Part shown: one piece after another, positions 1 through 6,032 of the stretch
Numbering within the stretch: position 1 is the first letter of the stretch
Layout of the letters: each line of letters starts with the position of its first letter
Assembly (NCBI GenBank): GCA_003523545.1
Contig: DQAM01000309.1
Location: forward strand, 1-7,829
Source: Dysgonomonas sp.
Lineage (GTDB): Bacteria; Bacteroidota; Bacteroidia; Bacteroidales; Dysgonomonadaceae
Length of the DNA: 7,829 nt
Reading direction: 5' to 3'
Position numbers and translations under genes: made by a program
The notes under the pieces: generated by a model
What the model was told of the DNA's origin: nothing
Seen by the model: the letters and a program-made list of their open reading frames with translations, nothing else
Database searches by the model: none

Positions 1-247
1 CCTGACTACTATCCTCTAACTCTTCTTATCAAAATATTTATTTACCTGAAAAGATACGCAGATAAACTTTTTTCATGTTTTTCAGTTATTATATATGTAT
101 AAGATTAAAAAAGTAATAAACAGGTTTTAATTTATTCCGCGAGGCTGTAACTTATTCCGCTTTTTTGATAAACAAGTACCAAAATCAAAAACGATTGTTA
201 TTATCAATTAGTATATATTTACACAAAACCAAACTATAGGGATTTTT
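1..247. promoter_or_regulatory. AT-rich non-coding region upstream of the 118-aa gene
   Basis: I find no gene here on either strand. The region holds a 9-base direct repeat, TTATTCCGC, at 132-140 and 152-160, spaced 20 bases start to start (about two helical turns). Between the copies lies GGCTGTAA (143-150), an octamer that recurs upstream of the duplicated genes later in the window. A near-palindrome, ATTGTTA-T-TATCAAT, sits at 194-208. TATATTTA at 214-221 resembles the Bacteroidetes -7 element (TAnnTTTG), but no TTTG lies at the usual distance upstream, so the promoter assignment for the gene at 248 is weak. The repeats are seen directly; a regulatory role is inference. Confidence 0.35.
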
Positions 248-604
248 ATGAAAGAGAAGAAAACTATCGATCAGATTATTCTGACGCTGGATTCGCTGGT
301 TTCTGACGGGGAGAAGCTGAAATGCGGCCAATTTACGAAAAGCATAGCTGCAGACGGCAAAGTACTGTCGTGGCTCGAAAGCAATTATCCGGAGGCATTC
401 GATTTCTCCGGGCTCAGCAAGAAGGAAAGAGACCTGATAGACCTGTGCATCATGCGCTCGTCGACAATCAACATCAAAAGGGGGTATACGCCCGAATGCA
501 ACGGGCTGAAATACCTGATGGACTCCTGCATATTGTGCAGCACATTTCTCGAAGAGTACAAAAACAAAGAAGTAAACCAGCCGGAAGAATCGGCACAGGT
601 CTGA
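248..604 (+). CDS. Small hypothetical protein, 118 aa
   Basis: I do not recognise this protein. It is a complete ORF starting at ATG and ending in TGA. It is preferred over the antisense ORFs covering the same DNA because its composition is that of a soluble protein and its codons resemble those of the other genes, whereas the antisense products are rich in Phe, Cys and Arg. It has no signal peptide or membrane segment. It has five cysteines (residues 26, 67, 84, 94 and 97); the last two form a CxxC in DSCILCS. The C-terminal tail is Glu-rich and polar. The product is probably cytoplasmic and mostly helical. The gene stands alone, converges on the long phage-like gene and ends just before a stem-loop. 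No Shine-Dalgarno sequence is evident, which is usual in this phylum. The CxxC could bind metal or be redox active, but there is no further support for that. Confidence 0.6.
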   Translation: MKEKKTIDQIILTLDSLVSDGEKLKCGQFTKSIAADGKVLSWLESNYPEAFDFSGLSKKERDLIDLCIMRSSTINIKRGYTPECNGLKYLMDSCILCSTFLEEYKNKEVNQPEESAQV

Positions 605-621
605 CACGGCACGAAAAAAAA

Positions 622-668
622 CGACTCTTCCCGAGCCCGGCCTGAAAAGGGCGGAGGGAGAGCCGTTT
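622..668. terminator. Bidirectional stem-loop terminator between convergent genes
   Basis: Left arm 622-638 and right arm 649-665 form an interrupted inverted repeat: CG-CTCTTCC and GCCC pair with GGGC and GGGAGAG-CG, with internal mismatches and a 10-base loop. On the minus strand the stem is followed by eight T (A run at 614-621), a good intrinsic terminator for the long leftward gene whose stop is at 740. On the plus strand only TTT follows, so it is weaker for the 118-aa gene that ends at 604. Position between two convergent genes supports the call. Confidence 0.65.
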
Positions 669-739
669 CTATTAACGCTGTATCAAAAACAATCGGACGA
701 TAAGCTTTTAACTTTTGGTTTTTACTTTTCAATTCTTGG

Positions 740-3337
740 TTACCTTGTGTTTGTCCATTCGGTAACCTGCGTCATGCTCTGCTGTACATTGGCAATGTCG
801 ACAACGGATACCACGGGCTGTAGATTGATGGATTCGATAGCACGCAGGACGGCGTTATCGCCATAGGTATCGAGCGCATCTTCGGCCGGAAGCTGTCCGC
901 CTTCGGCAAACATAGCCTTATAAGAAGGCATGCGCCCGTGCGGGGAAGATGAAGCGGCAAAATAACCGTCTATATCTTCGGGCATAAGTTGGCGCCTCTG
1001 CGAATTGATATAGCTGATAAGCCCCAGATTTCGCTTAGTAGACAGACGGTTGACAACGTATTCGCCGCCTTCGACTTCTATGTTGGTACCCTCGATGCGC
1101 ATGCCTCCCTGCGAATGGCGTCTGCCGCTGAGCATGCCTCCGTCGGCAAGCTTGGATATCTGTTTGGCTATAGTAGCTGTCTGAATAGCTCCTGCCGCTC
1201 CTACAAGCGCCGCCATAACGAAATTGACCGGAGGCGGTGATGAACCCAGTGCTTTAGCTACCCCTAATGCCGTACTTGCAATGCCTTCGATAAGCTGTTG
1301 TTTCAGTGCATTTTTCTTTTGCTGCCTTTCCAGCTTTTCCTTATCTTTTTCGGCTTTTTCTTTTTCTTTTGCCAGGCGTTTTTCTTCATTGGCCAGTTCA
1401 TTACGCGTTTCTATCTCGCGGGCTATCTGTTCCTGTATGACAGCCAGACGGCCTCCCTGAGCATTCTTGGCTTGTTCTTGCAAATCCTTGATGCGGCTGT
1501 CGCTTTCCTGCACTTTCTCGACCAGTTCGTCCTGCTTAGTGCTGATCTCGGCTATACGTTCGTCGGCCAATCCGATACGCTCTTCCAGGTTTTCATCTGC
1601 CTGGGCAAAGAGTCCCTGCATCAGTTCGCTCACCAGTGAAGCATGCTCTGCAATATCGTCAAAAAGCTTCTCCAATCCCGTTTTGATGCGTGTATTGGCT
1701 TTTTCTGTATTTTCGACGCGCGTCTCATTGGCTTTCTCTGCATTCTCATTGATGGTTTCATCATTCTTCATGAATGCTTTGGCAAGGCCGGGAAGCAGTC
1801 CTTTTTTGATATCGAGAAACTTGGTGAATTTCCCCAGGTCGACACCCAGCAATCCTTCTACCGTTCCGAATATGGTTTTCAGTTCTTCGGGCTGATTGCG
1901 CATCATGCCTAAAAACTGCTGTAAGACATTCCCTTTTTCGGCATTGGCCGCCATCAGGTTGCCGGCATCTTCCTGATAGAGTGTATTGAGTCGGCCGACT
2001 ACTTCTTCCTGTTCTTGTACCTGATTTTCACTGCCGTTAATCGGTGCTGTTGCGGTTGACGGTGCTACAAAATTGTTAACAGGCGCAAATCCAGGAAACG
2101 ACATAAAAGGTAATGCCTCCCTTAAACTCTGCTGATCTCCATTATATTCTGACGAAGCTTCCTCTTTCTGCTCCAGGCTATCTTTAAAATTCTCAACGCG
2201 CTTTTGATTCTGTTCTTGCTCACTTTCTGTAAGCTCTTTTTGGATATTCTCTTGTATTTCCTTATTATCTAATTCTCGTTGTATTTCCTCATCGCGTCTA
2301 TTATTTGCATCCTGCATTAATTTATCTAAATGAGCCTTTTTAGCTTTTCTTTCTGCTTCCTGTTGCTCTTTCTCGCGTTTCTTCCGGGCCTCCGCATCTT
2401 TTCTATCTTGCTCAGCTAATTGTTCCGGAGAATAGCCACCCTGAAAATTTGGTCTACGATCACCAAAGTAATCATCTGTAGACCAATAATTATTATCATT
2501 AGTATGGGATTTAATTTTCTCTTGCGGATTTCCACTCTTAGGAGCAGGGGCCTCTATTACAATTTCGGGGGCATTCGAAGCTTTATAATTTTCTATCTGC
2601 CCGTCAATCTTACCCAATGCATTTCCTCTTACTTTGTCCGATTTTTCCCTGTATTTATTTACTTTTTCAAGTTTATCGTCTCTCTCCTCCGAACTCATTG
2701 GAAAGATTCCTAAAGGTTGTTTGACGAGGTTGCCATAAGTATCCATCAGGTTCTCTTCAAAGTATACATCTTCTACAGCATTTCTACCTTCGTATACCTT
2801 ATTCCTATCCGCAACCCACTGCTCAAGCACTTCAAGCCTCTTTTGAGCAAGTTCTTTTTCGTAACCGATAAGGGTGTTTATCCGTTCTTTCTCACTATTA
2901 ATGTAATCTTCATTATACTTTTTGAGACTTTCGAGAGAGCTGTGTTCTGTATCATCGATTACCGACTTATATTCTCTTTTTTGATCATCCTTATATTTTT
3001 GGTAATAAGCAGGTGCATTTAAGACTGTTTCTACAGTACCAATGGGGTCTCTCCGCCCGATTAAATACCTTACAAATTTTTTTTTCAGCCAATTGACAAA
3101 TGCCTCTACGCCTTTCTTGCCTAGTTCTTTCTGCTTCTCCTCATCCTCCATCACTTCTCTGGCTTTCTCTTCCACTTTTTCCAATGCCCGATCTATTAAA
3201 CTTATAGAGTCCTGATTCAATTTATTTATTGAATCCTGCGTTTGCATAACAGTATCGTTAAGCTGCTGCAACCCTTGGTTTGTTTTATCTATGCCTTCCA
3301 GATTTATTTCTAATGGTATTTGCCGCTTCTTTGTCAT
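740..3337 (-). CDS. Orphan phage tail tape-measure-like coiled-coil protein, 865 aa
   Basis: The 865-residue product is dominated by charged, heptad-like segments: about residues 130-180, 304-395 (very rich in E, K, Q, R), 525-555 and 580-680. A hydrophobic, Ala/Gly-rich segment follows at 682-727. The C-terminal block at 731-764 has the pattern ADGG-x3-G-x2-H-x2-GG, then IEVEGGEYVVNR, and a second AEGG at 811-814. From memory, this block is typical of the C-terminus of tape-measure or minor tail proteins in prophages of Bacteroidetes. In phages the tape measure sets tail length and passes through the tail tube. Here no capsid, tail tube, baseplate, integrase or lysis gene accompanies it, so this may be a prophage remnant or a co-opted protein. 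The ATG at 3337 is preceded by AT-rich DNA without a clear ribosome binding site or -7/-33 promoter. Base composition changes along the gene, and the coding strand carries a nine-A run at codons 85-88. Function is uncertain; the coding call is firm. Confidence 0.75.
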   Translation of the reverse strand: MTKKRQIPLEINLEGIDKTNQGLQQLNDTVMQTQDSINKLNQDSISLIDRALEKVEEKAREVMEDEEKQKELGKKGVEAFVNWLKKKFVRYLIGRRDPIGTVETVLNAPAYYQKYKDDQKREYKSVIDDTEHSSLESLKKYNEDYINSEKERINTLIGYEKELAQKRLEVLEQWVADRNKVYEGRNAVEDVYFEENLMDTYGNLVKQPLGIFPMSSEERDDKLEKVNKYREKSDKVRGNALGKIDGQIENYKASNAPEIVIEAPAPKSGNPQEKIKSHTNDNNYWSTDDYFGDRRPNFQGGYSPEQLAEQDRKDAEARKKREKEQQEAERKAKKAHLDKLMQDANNRRDEEIQRELDNKEIQENIQKELTESEQEQNQKRVENFKDSLEQKEEASSEYNGDQQSLREALPFMSFPGFAPVNNFVAPSTATAPINGSENQVQEQEEVVGRLNTLYQEDAGNLMAANAEKGNVLQQFLGMMRNQPEELKTIFGTVEGLLGVDLGKFTKFLDIKKGLLPGLAKAFMKNDETINENAEKANETRVENTEKANTRIKTGLEKLFDDIAEHASLVSELMQGLFAQADENLEERIGLADERIAEISTKQDELVEKVQESDSRIKDLQEQAKNAQGGRLAVIQEQIAREIETRNELANEEKRLAKEKEKAEKDKEKLERQQKKNALKQQLIEGIASTALGVAKALGSSPPPVNFVMAALVGAAGAIQTATIAKQISKLADGGMLSGRRHSQGGMRIEGTNIEVEGGEYVVNRLSTKRNLGLISYINSQRRQLMPEDIDGYFAASSSPHGRMPSYKAMFAEGGQLPAEDALDTYGDNAVLRAIESINLQPVVSVVDIANVQQSMTQVTEWTNTR

Positions 3338-3523
3338 AATCGTATGGGATATTTTAATTAATTATATCCATAGATAAATAATGTAGCGACAAGTCATTCA
3401 CCAGCTTTGCCAAACAATATGTTCATTTGGATTCAGTTATATAAAAAAGCACTTTTAATAACTTTTTAATAAGATATGGGTTTGGATGGGAGAAGAGCCA
3501 ATGAAAAAATATATTAAAAGCAG
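3338..3523. other. Non-coding gap between the long coiled-coil gene and the first duplicated gene
   Basis: This AT-rich gap holds the upstream region of the leftward 865-aa gene and the downstream region of the first duplicated gene. On the minus strand the sequences resembling a -7 element (TACATTAT and TATCTATG) lack a TTTG at the expected spacing, so I do not call a promoter. No convincing GC-rich stem-loop terminator follows the gene that stops at 3524. Confidence 0.5.
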
Positions 3524-4246
3524 CTAGTTGATACGGGGCACAGGTAAACTCTTTAAATATGAATTTTTACCGGAACTCTTCTTAGCGGCAGGGATTTGCC
3601 AAGGCAAACGCAAAGAAAGGGAATCATACTGTTGTTTAAAAGCAGAATCTTTCTCTAAAAAGATTTCAATAGAAGAAAGACTTAAACCGCCATTCTTAAA
3701 TATGTCATAAGAAAACCTAAGGTATGGAGGAATATTTTTGCTAATCTGATTACTTAATATTTTTGCTTCCTTCTCCTTTTTATCGGGGAAATCTACTAAT
3801 CGCAAAATATTCAATCCATCTTTGTTGAAAAGCTTCATGGTAATTTTAAAAAATCCATAATTCATGTTTTCCGGGTTTGTATCTGCAGATAGCATATAAA
3901 TGAATACTTCATCGCAATATTCATGATATATCCGCAGATATGCCTGTTCTTGGGTAACCCCCTTCAGCCAGATCCGGTCTTGCCCGAAGTTCAGATACCG
4001 GAAGGTTCCTTTTTCTATCGCCTCCCGTTCTTTTATTATCGTATAATCCTGAGGTAAATTCTTAATGGAATCATTATGTCTTATTTCATCCGGTGTATAA
4101 AAAGCTCCCTTATTTATCCAATAATACTCTACAATATCTGTTTTTTTTTCATTAGCTTCAATTTTAGTCTGCGCTATACAGAAAGTATCATATGCAATAA
4201 ATATTTGTATTATAATAAAAACTAATATCCACAATTTCTTTTTCAT
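3524..4246 (-). CDS. Secreted hypothetical protein, duplicated copy A, 240 aa
   Basis: I do not recognise the family. The product starts with a signal peptide: MKKKLW, a hydrophobic core to about residue 19, and probable signal peptidase I cleavage after CIA (residue 25), leaving Gln at the mature N-terminus. Cys23 is not in a good lipobox because Asp lies at -3. The mature part is about 215 residues with no further membrane segment, so it is probably periplasmic or exported. It includes motifs shared exactly with copy B such as RYLNFGQDR, GFFKITMKLF and NGGLSLSSIEIFLEKD. The ORF can be extended nine codons to a TTG at 4273, but that TTG lies inside the TACATTTG -7 element, so the ATG at 4246 is the credible start; AGGGGG just before it may serve as a ribosome binding site. 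By my count it is identical to copy B at 198 of 240 residues. A run of nine A at codons 33-36 is a possible slippage site. Confidence 0.8.
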   Translation of the reverse strand: MKKKLWILVFIIIQIFIAYDTFCIAQTKIEANEKKTDIVEYYWINKGAFYTPDEIRHNDSIKNLPQDYTIIKEREAIEKGTFRYLNFGQDRIWLKGVTQEQAYLRIYHEYCDEVFIYMLSADTNPENMNYGFFKITMKLFNKDGLNILRLVDFPDKKEKEAKILSNQISKNIPPYLRFSYDIFKNGGLSLSSIEIFLEKDSAFKQQYDSLSLRLPWQIPAAKKSSGKNSYLKSLPVPRIN

Positions 4247-4270
4247 ACCCCCTATGTTTTGGGTTAAATG

Positions 4271-4278
4271 CAAATGTA
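4271..4278 (-). promoter_or_regulatory. -7 element of duplicated copy A
   Basis: Read on the minus strand this is TACATTTG, a perfect match to TAnnTTTG, the Bacteroidetes -7 consensus. It lies about 25 bases upstream of the ATG at 4246. No clear TTTG -33 element is seen; the nearest candidate, CTG, is 17 bases upstream across a nine-T run. Confidence 0.6.
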
Positions 4279-4360
4279 AGAAAAAAAAAGAATTACAGGT
4301 ATAATATTACAGCCCGATTAATAAGCAAACAATAAGCCATTTACACTCCCTTACAGCCAG

Positions 4361-5083
4361 CTATTTAATACGGGGAACAGGTAAACTCTTTAAATATGAA
4401 TTTTTACCGGAACTCTTCTTAGCGGCAGGGATTTGCCAAGGCAAACGCAAAGAAAGGGAATCGTACTGATGTTTAAAAATAGAATCTTTTTCTAAAAAGA
4501 TTTCAATAGAAGAAAGACTTAAACCGCCATTCTTAAATATGTCATAAGAAAACCTAAGGTATGAAGGAATATTTTTTCTGATTTGGCTGCTTATTATTGC
4601 GGCCTCTTTCTCCTTTTTATCCGGAAAATCTACTAATCGTAAAATATTTAGCCCATCATTATTGAAAAGCTTCATGGTAATCTTAAAGAAACCATAACTC
4701 ATATTTTCTGAGTTTGTCCATGCAGATAGCAGAGAAATAAATACTTCATCGCAGTACTCCCGATATACCCGCAGATATGCCTGTTCCTGGGTAACTCCGG
4801 TCAGTCTGATCCGGTCTTGCCCGAAGTTCAGGTACCGAAAGCTTCCTTTTTCTATCGCCTCCCGTTCTTTTACCATCGTATAATCCTGAGGCAGAGCCTT
4901 AACGGAGTCATTTTGTCTGATTTCATCCGGTGTATAAGAAGCACCCTTATTAATCCAAAAATACGCTACTGCTTCTGTTTTTTTATCGCTAGGTTTAGTC
5001 CGGGTCTGTGCAGTACAGGAAGCATCGTAAATAATAAACATCTGCGCAGCAATGAAAACTAATATCCACAATTTCTTTTTCAT
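4361..5083 (-). CDS. Secreted hypothetical protein, duplicated copy B, 240 aa
   Basis: This is the paralogue of the gene at 3524-4246, with the same length and architecture and no indel between the two proteins. The signal peptide begins MKKKLWILVF and likely ends at SCTA before Gln26. I count 42 differences in 240 residues. Sixteen fall in residues 12-40 (end of signal peptide and start of the mature protein), while residues 175-240 differ at only four positions. The start is the ATG at 5083; an upstream in-frame TTG at 5110 overlaps the -7 element and is rejected. The coding A run at the site of copy A's A9 is seven long here. The gene is divergent from the secreted-protein gene at 5229 and about 114 bases upstream of copy A. 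No terminator is seen between the copies, so read-through into copy A is possible. Function is unknown; periplasmic or exported location is inferred from the signal peptide. Confidence 0.8.
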   Translation of the reverse strand: MKKKLWILVFIAAQMFIIYDASCTAQTRTKPSDKKTEAVAYFWINKGASYTPDEIRQNDSVKALPQDYTMVKEREAIEKGSFRYLNFGQDRIRLTGVTQEQAYLRVYREYCDEVFISLLSAWTNSENMSYGFFKITMKLFNNDGLNILRLVDFPDKKEKEAAIISSQIRKNIPSYLRFSYDIFKNGGLSLSSIEIFLEKDSIFKHQYDSLSLRLPWQIPAAKKSSGKNSYLKSLPVPRIK

Positions 5084-5107
5084 ATCCCCTATGTTTTGGG
5101 TTAAATG

Positions 5108-5115
5108 CAAATGTA
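5108..5115 (-). promoter_or_regulatory. -7 element of duplicated copy B
   Basis: On the minus strand this reads TACATTTG, a perfect TAnnTTTG match about 25 bases upstream of the ATG at 5083. The adjoining poly-T spacer has seven T here against nine in copy A, so any upstream contact is two bases closer. Confidence 0.6.
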
Positions 5116-5174
5116 AGAAAAAAAGAATTACAGGTATAATATTACAGCCCGATCAATAATCAATCAATAAGCCA

Positions 5175-5206
5175 TTTGCATTATTCTTCCAATTATTATA
5201 CATTTA
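5175..5206 (+). promoter_or_regulatory. Promoter of the rightward secreted-protein gene
   Basis: TTTG at 5175-5178 and TACATTTA at 5199-5206 are separated by 20 bases, the expected geometry for the Bacteroidetes -33 (TTTG) and -7 (TAnnTTTG) elements, with one mismatch at the last base. The predicted transcript would begin near 5210, giving a leader of roughly 18 bases before the ATG at 5229. Confidence 0.6.
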
Positions 5207-5228
5207 CAGGTAGTTAAAATATAAAACC

Positions 5229-5885
5229 ATGAAAAAATACATTTTCTTTTTTATTTGCATGGTAACTTTTCTTGCACTTCCGGCTAAGAACAATAAGAAC
5301 TTTGTTTATTTGCTTGATAAGTTCCAACCGGGAACTGCCACACTCAGAACCGGGGTGAAAAGCCAAGGTGTTTTTAATTACGAACTGATAAGCAAAAAAA
5401 TGCATTTCCTGCAGAATAACGATACTCTCGAACTATTATACCCTGAATCCATCAGGGATATTACGATAGGGGACCGTGTCTTCGAATACGTGAACGGCAA
5501 AGAATTTTATGAAAAAGTAAAATACGATAATATCAACCTTTATATAAGATTCCACGCATCTGTTCTATCCAAAGGAAAGAGCGCAGGCTATGGCAGCCGG
5601 TCACAAACATCGGCGATTGACAACGTCAGCATTATACCTTCGGGGAATACATACATCCAATTGAAAGACGATGAAATATTTGAAGTAAAAAGGGATTATA
5701 CTTTTTACATCCCGGTAAACGGGAAATTAAAACGTTTTACTTCCCTCTCGTCTTTCTCTAAAATATTTAAGGGATACGAGGAAAAAATAAAAAACGAACT
5801 TGAAGGGAAGAATCTCAATTTTGATAATCCCGAGGATGTAAAAAAGGCCGTGGAATATTGCGCACAATATATTCTATCCAAATAA
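5229..5885 (+). CDS. Secreted hypothetical protein, 218 aa
   Basis: I cannot name the family. It resembles, from memory, uncharacterised exported proteins common in Bacteroidales, but I could not search. A signal peptide occupies residues 1-19: MKKYIFFF, a hydrophobic core, then LALPA with cleavage before Lys20. The mature protein begins with alternating hydrophobic/polar stretches suggestive of beta structure, including FQPGTATLRTGVKSQG, NYELISKKMHFL and DITIGDRVFEY. It ends in a charged helical tail (about 183-218) with one Cys at 211. No lipobox or membrane anchor is visible, so a periplasmic or secreted location is inferred. It is transcribed away from the duplicated pair, from a promoter that starts in the duplication's edge, and it ends about 35 bases before a strong terminator, so it forms a single-gene unit. 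It shares no obvious sequence with the neighbouring paralogues. Confidence 0.75.
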   Translation: MKKYIFFFICMVTFLALPAKNNKNFVYLLDKFQPGTATLRTGVKSQGVFNYELISKKMHFLQNNDTLELLYPESIRDITIGDRVFEYVNGKEFYEKVKYDNINLYIRFHASVLSKGKSAGYGSRSQTSAIDNVSIIPSGNTYIQLKDDEIFEVKRDYTFYIPVNGKLKRFTSLSSFSKIFKGYEEKIKNELEGKNLNFDNPEDVKKAVEYCAQYILSK

Positions 5886-5920
5886 AATAATATACTCTCC
5901 ATAAATAACAATACATAGTC

Positions 5921-5956
5921 AAAAGAGCACAGAGAAGTCGATGCTCTTTTCTTTTT
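5921..5956 (+). terminator. Intrinsic terminator after the secreted-protein gene
   Basis: AAAAGAGCA at 5921-5929 pairs perfectly with TGCTCTTTT at 5942-5950 around a 12-base loop, and the T-rich run continues to 5956. It lies 36 bases beyond the stop codon at 5885 and separates this gene from argF'. Confidence 0.85.
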
Positions 5957-5991
5957 ATGGCAAAAACACTCATATAATTATCACTATTTAT

Positions 5992-6005
5992 TAACTTTGA
6001 AAGTT
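5992..6005 (+). promoter_or_regulatory. -7 element and overlapping palindrome upstream of argF'
   Basis: TAACTTTG at 5992-5999 is a perfect TAnnTTTG element 33 bases before the ATG at 6033. It overlaps a 13-base perfect palindrome, AACTTTGAAAGTT (5993-6005), and the half-site AAAGTT recurs at 6023-6028. A second TAnnTTTG match, TAATTTTG, is at 6008-6015 but would leave a very short leader. No TTTG -33 element is seen. An operator role for the palindrome is inference. Confidence 0.5.
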
Positions 6006-6032
6006 TATAATTTTGATAATTTAAAGTTACAG

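Larger units (their letters stand above)
3521..4345 (-). repeat. Tandem duplication unit A (gene plus upstream region)
   Basis: This unit matches 4358-5180. The offset is 837 across the coding part, with no net indel, and 835 upstream, where a poly-A run is two bases longer in this copy. The two units are separated by only 12 bases. Each includes the whole gene, its -7 element and about 65 further bases upstream, so both copies were duplicated with their control region. Similarity is highest at the gene's 3' end and in the promoter region, and lowest around codons 12-40. Confidence 0.9.
4358..5180 (-). repeat. Tandem duplication unit B (gene plus upstream region)
   Basis: This is the second copy of the unit at 3521-4345. 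The match begins at CAGCTA before the stop codon and runs to the GCCATTTGCA at 5171-5180, which is GCCATTTACA in unit A. Its far end reaches into the divergent intergenic region, so the putative -33 TTTG of the rightward gene at 5229 lies within the repeat. Confidence 0.9.

Noticed and set aside
185..732. Leftward ORFs antisense to the 118-aa gene (185-607 and 385-732)
   Set aside because: Their products are rich in Phe, Cys, Arg and Ser with no coherent domain, whereas the plus-strand frame gives a balanced soluble protein. The 385-732 ORF also runs through the terminator stem-loop.
989..3022. Plus-strand ORFs across the long leftward gene
   Set aside because: They are shadows of the lysine/glutamate-rich coiled-coil gene: its complement reads as Phe/Ser/Leu-rich sequence, which mimics membrane proteins. 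No promoters or coding character support them.
3441..3470. AAAAAG...CTTTTT inverted repeat as a terminator for copy A
   Set aside because: It is an all-A/T stem with no stable GC core in AT-rich DNA; chance explains it.
3338..3480. Promoter for the 865-aa gene
   Set aside because: Only partial -7-like words are present and none has a TTTG at the required spacing, so no call was made.
3524..5083. Duplicated secreted pair as an effector/immunity or toxin/antitoxin array
   Set aside because: Both copies are secreted paralogues of the same type and no toxin-like or partner gene is adjacent, so the sequence offers no positive support.
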